From positions 1,555,290 through 1,619,289 of the forward strand of contig NZ_MAQX01000001.1 of assembly GCF_001682865.1 (NCBI RefSeq): 64,000 nucleotides of DNA, in the 5' to 3' direction. A model generated the notes under the pieces. The model had not been told where the DNA came from and did no database searches. It saw nothing but the letters and a program-made list of their open reading frames with translations. Source of the DNA: Bacillus sp. FJAT-26390 (GTDB taxonomy: Bacteria > Bacillota > Bacilli > Paenibacillales > Paenibacillaceae). The translations under genes and the position numbers were made by a program. Below, in pieces: positions 62,326 to 64,000 of this stretch (its first letter is position 1; each line of letters begins with the position of its first letter).

Positions 62326-62822
62326 TTATAGCTTGCCTTCGCGGAGCAGCCGGCTGACAAGATCGCCGAACAAACTGTTCGCCCATGCGAACCAAGGGCG
62401 CGTATACTGCTCCGGATCGTTGACGTCAACACCTTCGTGCATAAAGGCCGTCCCTGCATCGATCGACAGCAGCGTCTCCAATAAGCGCTCCACTTCCGCC
62501 TCATCCGTGCTCGTGAGCGCCTGCTAGGGGTCCATGAGGATGCTTTGCATTTGCCGAGATATCAGCCCCTCGATGATGCGCCCAAGCTCGGCGTCTTCCT
62601 TCGACAGATGAAGGTAATGCTTTACCTGTGCGCTGGAATCCCTAAGCCACATGGCTGGTATGTCTCCGTAATAACGAAGGTTGTGCCATCGCCTTGCAGC
62701 TTGGTCGTCGTGCTGAGTGTGTTCGGGTAACACTGCTTAAACATAGCGAGAAGCTTGGGGCGATGCCCCAGCCGATCTTCGGCCTCGGTTAGCCAGTTCT
62801 GTACCGATTAAGGTAGCTTCAC
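62326..62822 (-). pseudogene. GH125 exo-alpha-1,6-mannosidase remnant
   Basis: Remains of a metal-independent GH125 mannosidase (normally about 430 residues). GTG at 62822, after AAAGGAG, starts MKLP but a TAA is codon 5. The reading resumes (TEAEDRLGHRPKLLAMFKQ, TTTKLQGDGTTFVIT), a base is missing near 62665, and in the new frame GDIPAMWLRDSSAQVKHYL is followed by a TAG at 62526-62524. Beyond the TAG the same frame continues directly with the protein's end (AGTAFMHEGVDVNDPEQY, FAWANSLFGDL) to 62326. About 290 residues between these parts are missing. It lies between the binding protein and the alpha-galactosidase gene. Confidence 0.8.
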
Positions 62823-62838
62823 TTCAAAGGGCTCCTTT

Positions 62839-64000
62839 CTACTTCAAGCTGGCTTCCGTATCGGCCGCAAGCTTCTGAATCGTCTCGTACGCCTTTTCCG
62901 GCGTCGTTTTGTTGAATATTACGCTTTGAATCGTATTGTTCATGTCACGGCCAAAATCATTGTAGCCCGGCGGCTGCGCCGTAAATGGTTGAGCGTTCTT
63001 CGCGATCTTCTCCAGCATCTGCTGCCCCAGCTTATCGGCATCGGTCAAGTCCGCCTCGATCGCAGCCATCACTTCATCGGATACCGGCGTGCCCCGCTCT
63101 GTTTTTAAAATTTTGCCGGCTTCCGGGTCATTCAGCAGCCAAAGGACAAACTTTTTCGATTCCTCGGCCTGCTTCGTGCCCGCACTTATCGACCAGTAGA
63201 ACGTTGGCTTCAACCAGCCTCCGGCCTCCGCGCCTGAAGGGAATGCAGCCACGCCGAGCTTGCCTGGCAATAAGCTGTCATAGGCGGCGATCTGCGAGGA
63301 ATGCGTGCCTTTCATCAGTACCGTGCCTTTCACAAGGGAATCGAACTGCGTGTCAAGCTCAACGTCCGAGATCGTTTGCTCTGCGGGAGCTACAACGCCG
63401 TCTTTGCGGATCTGGCTCCAAATGCCGGACCATTCCAGCCATGTATCCTTATCCATATTCAATTTGTTGTCAACATAGAAAGGACCTTTGCCTTTTGCAT
63501 GCTGATAAGCCCGGTATTCTAACTCGCCTGCCGAAAAGTCTCTCGAGAGATACATCCCGTCCGGTAATTTAGCGCGCGCATCGCGGGCCATTTCAAAGAA
63601 ATCATCCCAGGTCCAGCCTTCCTTCGGTTCCTCGATGCCATATTGCGCAAAGAGCGCCTTATTGTAAACGATGCCATAACTGTTTCTTCCTGCAGGAAGC
63701 GCTACTTGCTTGCCCTCTACGGTTCCCGTCTCCAATAGATTGGCGTCGAGCTTCGACAAATCCGCACCGCTCCAATCGAGCAATTGGCTGCGTGTGGCGT
63801 AGTCTCCTAGATAGGAGGCGTCCATTTGGAAAATGTCCGGCATATTCCGTGCTGCAGACAGCGTTGCGAGCTTGTCCCAGTAGCCATCCCAGCCGGAGTA
63901 CTCCGATACGATCTTCACGTTCGGGTTTTGCTCCTCATACAGGTCAATCGCTTTCAGCGTTGCATCGTGCCGTGTTTGCGAGCCCCACCACATGACTCTT
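62839..64000 (-). CDS. Extracellular solute-binding protein, family 1 (5' end outside window)
   Basis: The C-terminal 387 or so residues of a CUT1 sugar-binding protein; the signal peptide and start lie beyond the right edge. The visible part begins RVMWWGSQTRHD and continues with ATLKAIDLYEEQNPNVKI, close to the usual mature N-terminus, so only about 40 residues should be missing. It heads the last visible operon, upstream of GH125. Its permeases are not in the window after it, so they are either upstream of it or elsewhere. Confidence 0.9.
   Translation of the reverse strand, partial: RVMWWGSQTRHDATLKAIDLYEEQNPNVKIVSEYSGWDGYWDKLATLSAARNMPDIFQMDASYLGDYATRSQLLDWSGADLSKLDANLLETGTVEGKQVALPAGRNSYGIVYNKALFAQYGIEEPKEGWTWDDFFEMARDARAKLPDGMYLSRDFSAGELEYRAYQHAKGKGPFYVDNKLNMDKDTWLEWSGIWSQIRKDGVVAPAEQTISDVELDTQFDSLVKGTVLMKGTHSSQIAAYDSLLPGKLGVAAFPSGAEAGGWLKPTFYWSISAGTKQAEESKKFVLWLLNDPEAGKILKTERGTPVSDEVMAAIEADLTDADKLGQQMLEKIAKNAQPFTAQPPGYNDFGRDMNNTIQSVIFNKTTPEKAYETIQKLAADTEASLK

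Noticed and set aside
62985..63572. Plus-strand open frame of 195 codons
   Set aside because: It is antisense to the binding-protein gene; the product is Ser/Arg/Pro-rich and featureless.

Overview
The window looks like chromosomal DNA of a soil- or plant-associated, endospore-forming Gram-positive bacterium of the Paenibacillus type. The signs are many CUT1 sugar ABC cassettes without their own ATPase gene, YesN/YtdP-like AraC regulators with an extracellular sensor, an S-layer-anchored multidomain enzyme, a YheC/D spore-coat protein, a collagen-like spore-surface protein and Ger-type germinant receptors. Genes run off both ends: an ABC permease at the left and a solute-binding protein at the right.

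Left third (1-26.7 kb), nearly all on the minus strand. First is a small sugar uptake cassette (membrane AraC sensor-regulator, lipoprotein binding protein, permease). Next are a Gfo/Idh/MocA dehydrogenase and a divergent cupin-AraC regulator. Then comes an apparent 17.5-kb operon from 25197 down to 7745: a binding lipoprotein, a 963-985-residue binding protein fused to two carbohydrate-binding-like domains, permease pair 1, an NHL-propeller membrane protein, a YIP1 membrane protein, a DUF5696-like secreted protein, permease pair 2, a GH95 alpha-fucosidase and a GH36-like alpha-galactosidase. A LacI regulator sits just upstream. Only a hairpin with a 19-bp perfect stem ends the run. I read this as a Gram-positive polysaccharide-utilisation locus for a fucosylated or galactosylated glycan; its membrane-protein trio is the most novel part of the window.

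Middle (26.7-45 kb). A decayed ger operon, an MDR quinone-oxidoreductase-type enzyme with a palindromic operator candidate, YheC/D, a collagen-like protein, an MFS/hydrolase pair with a divergent LysR regulator, and two giant secreted enzymes: GH97 with NPCBM and Ig-like modules, and an SLH-anchored beta-helix glycosidase fused to an SGNH esterase. The two giants overlap and should be co-transcribed; they point to pectic side chains.

Right third (45-64 kb). A MarR-luciferase-like pair, an intact ger receptor whose B subunit is encoded convergently to A and C, and a TetR-controlled redox cluster of eight genes (two SDRs lacking the usual catalytic tyrosine, two NIPSNAP proteins, three flavin- or thiol-redox proteins, a tautomerase). 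Four copies of one dyad motif mark its regulator's likely operators. Last is a second sugar operon: binding protein, GH125 pseudogene, GH36/27-like alpha-galactosidase, AraC regulator and GH105 unsaturated rhamnogalacturonyl hydrolase.

Taken together the enzymes (GH105, GH95, GH97, two alpha-galactosidase-like proteins, GH28-like) suggest degradation of plant pectin side chains outside the cell, import by CUT1 transporters and trimming inside. I found no tRNA, rRNA, CRISPR array, complete insertion sequence or prophage. All names rest on reading the sequence; no database search was run.
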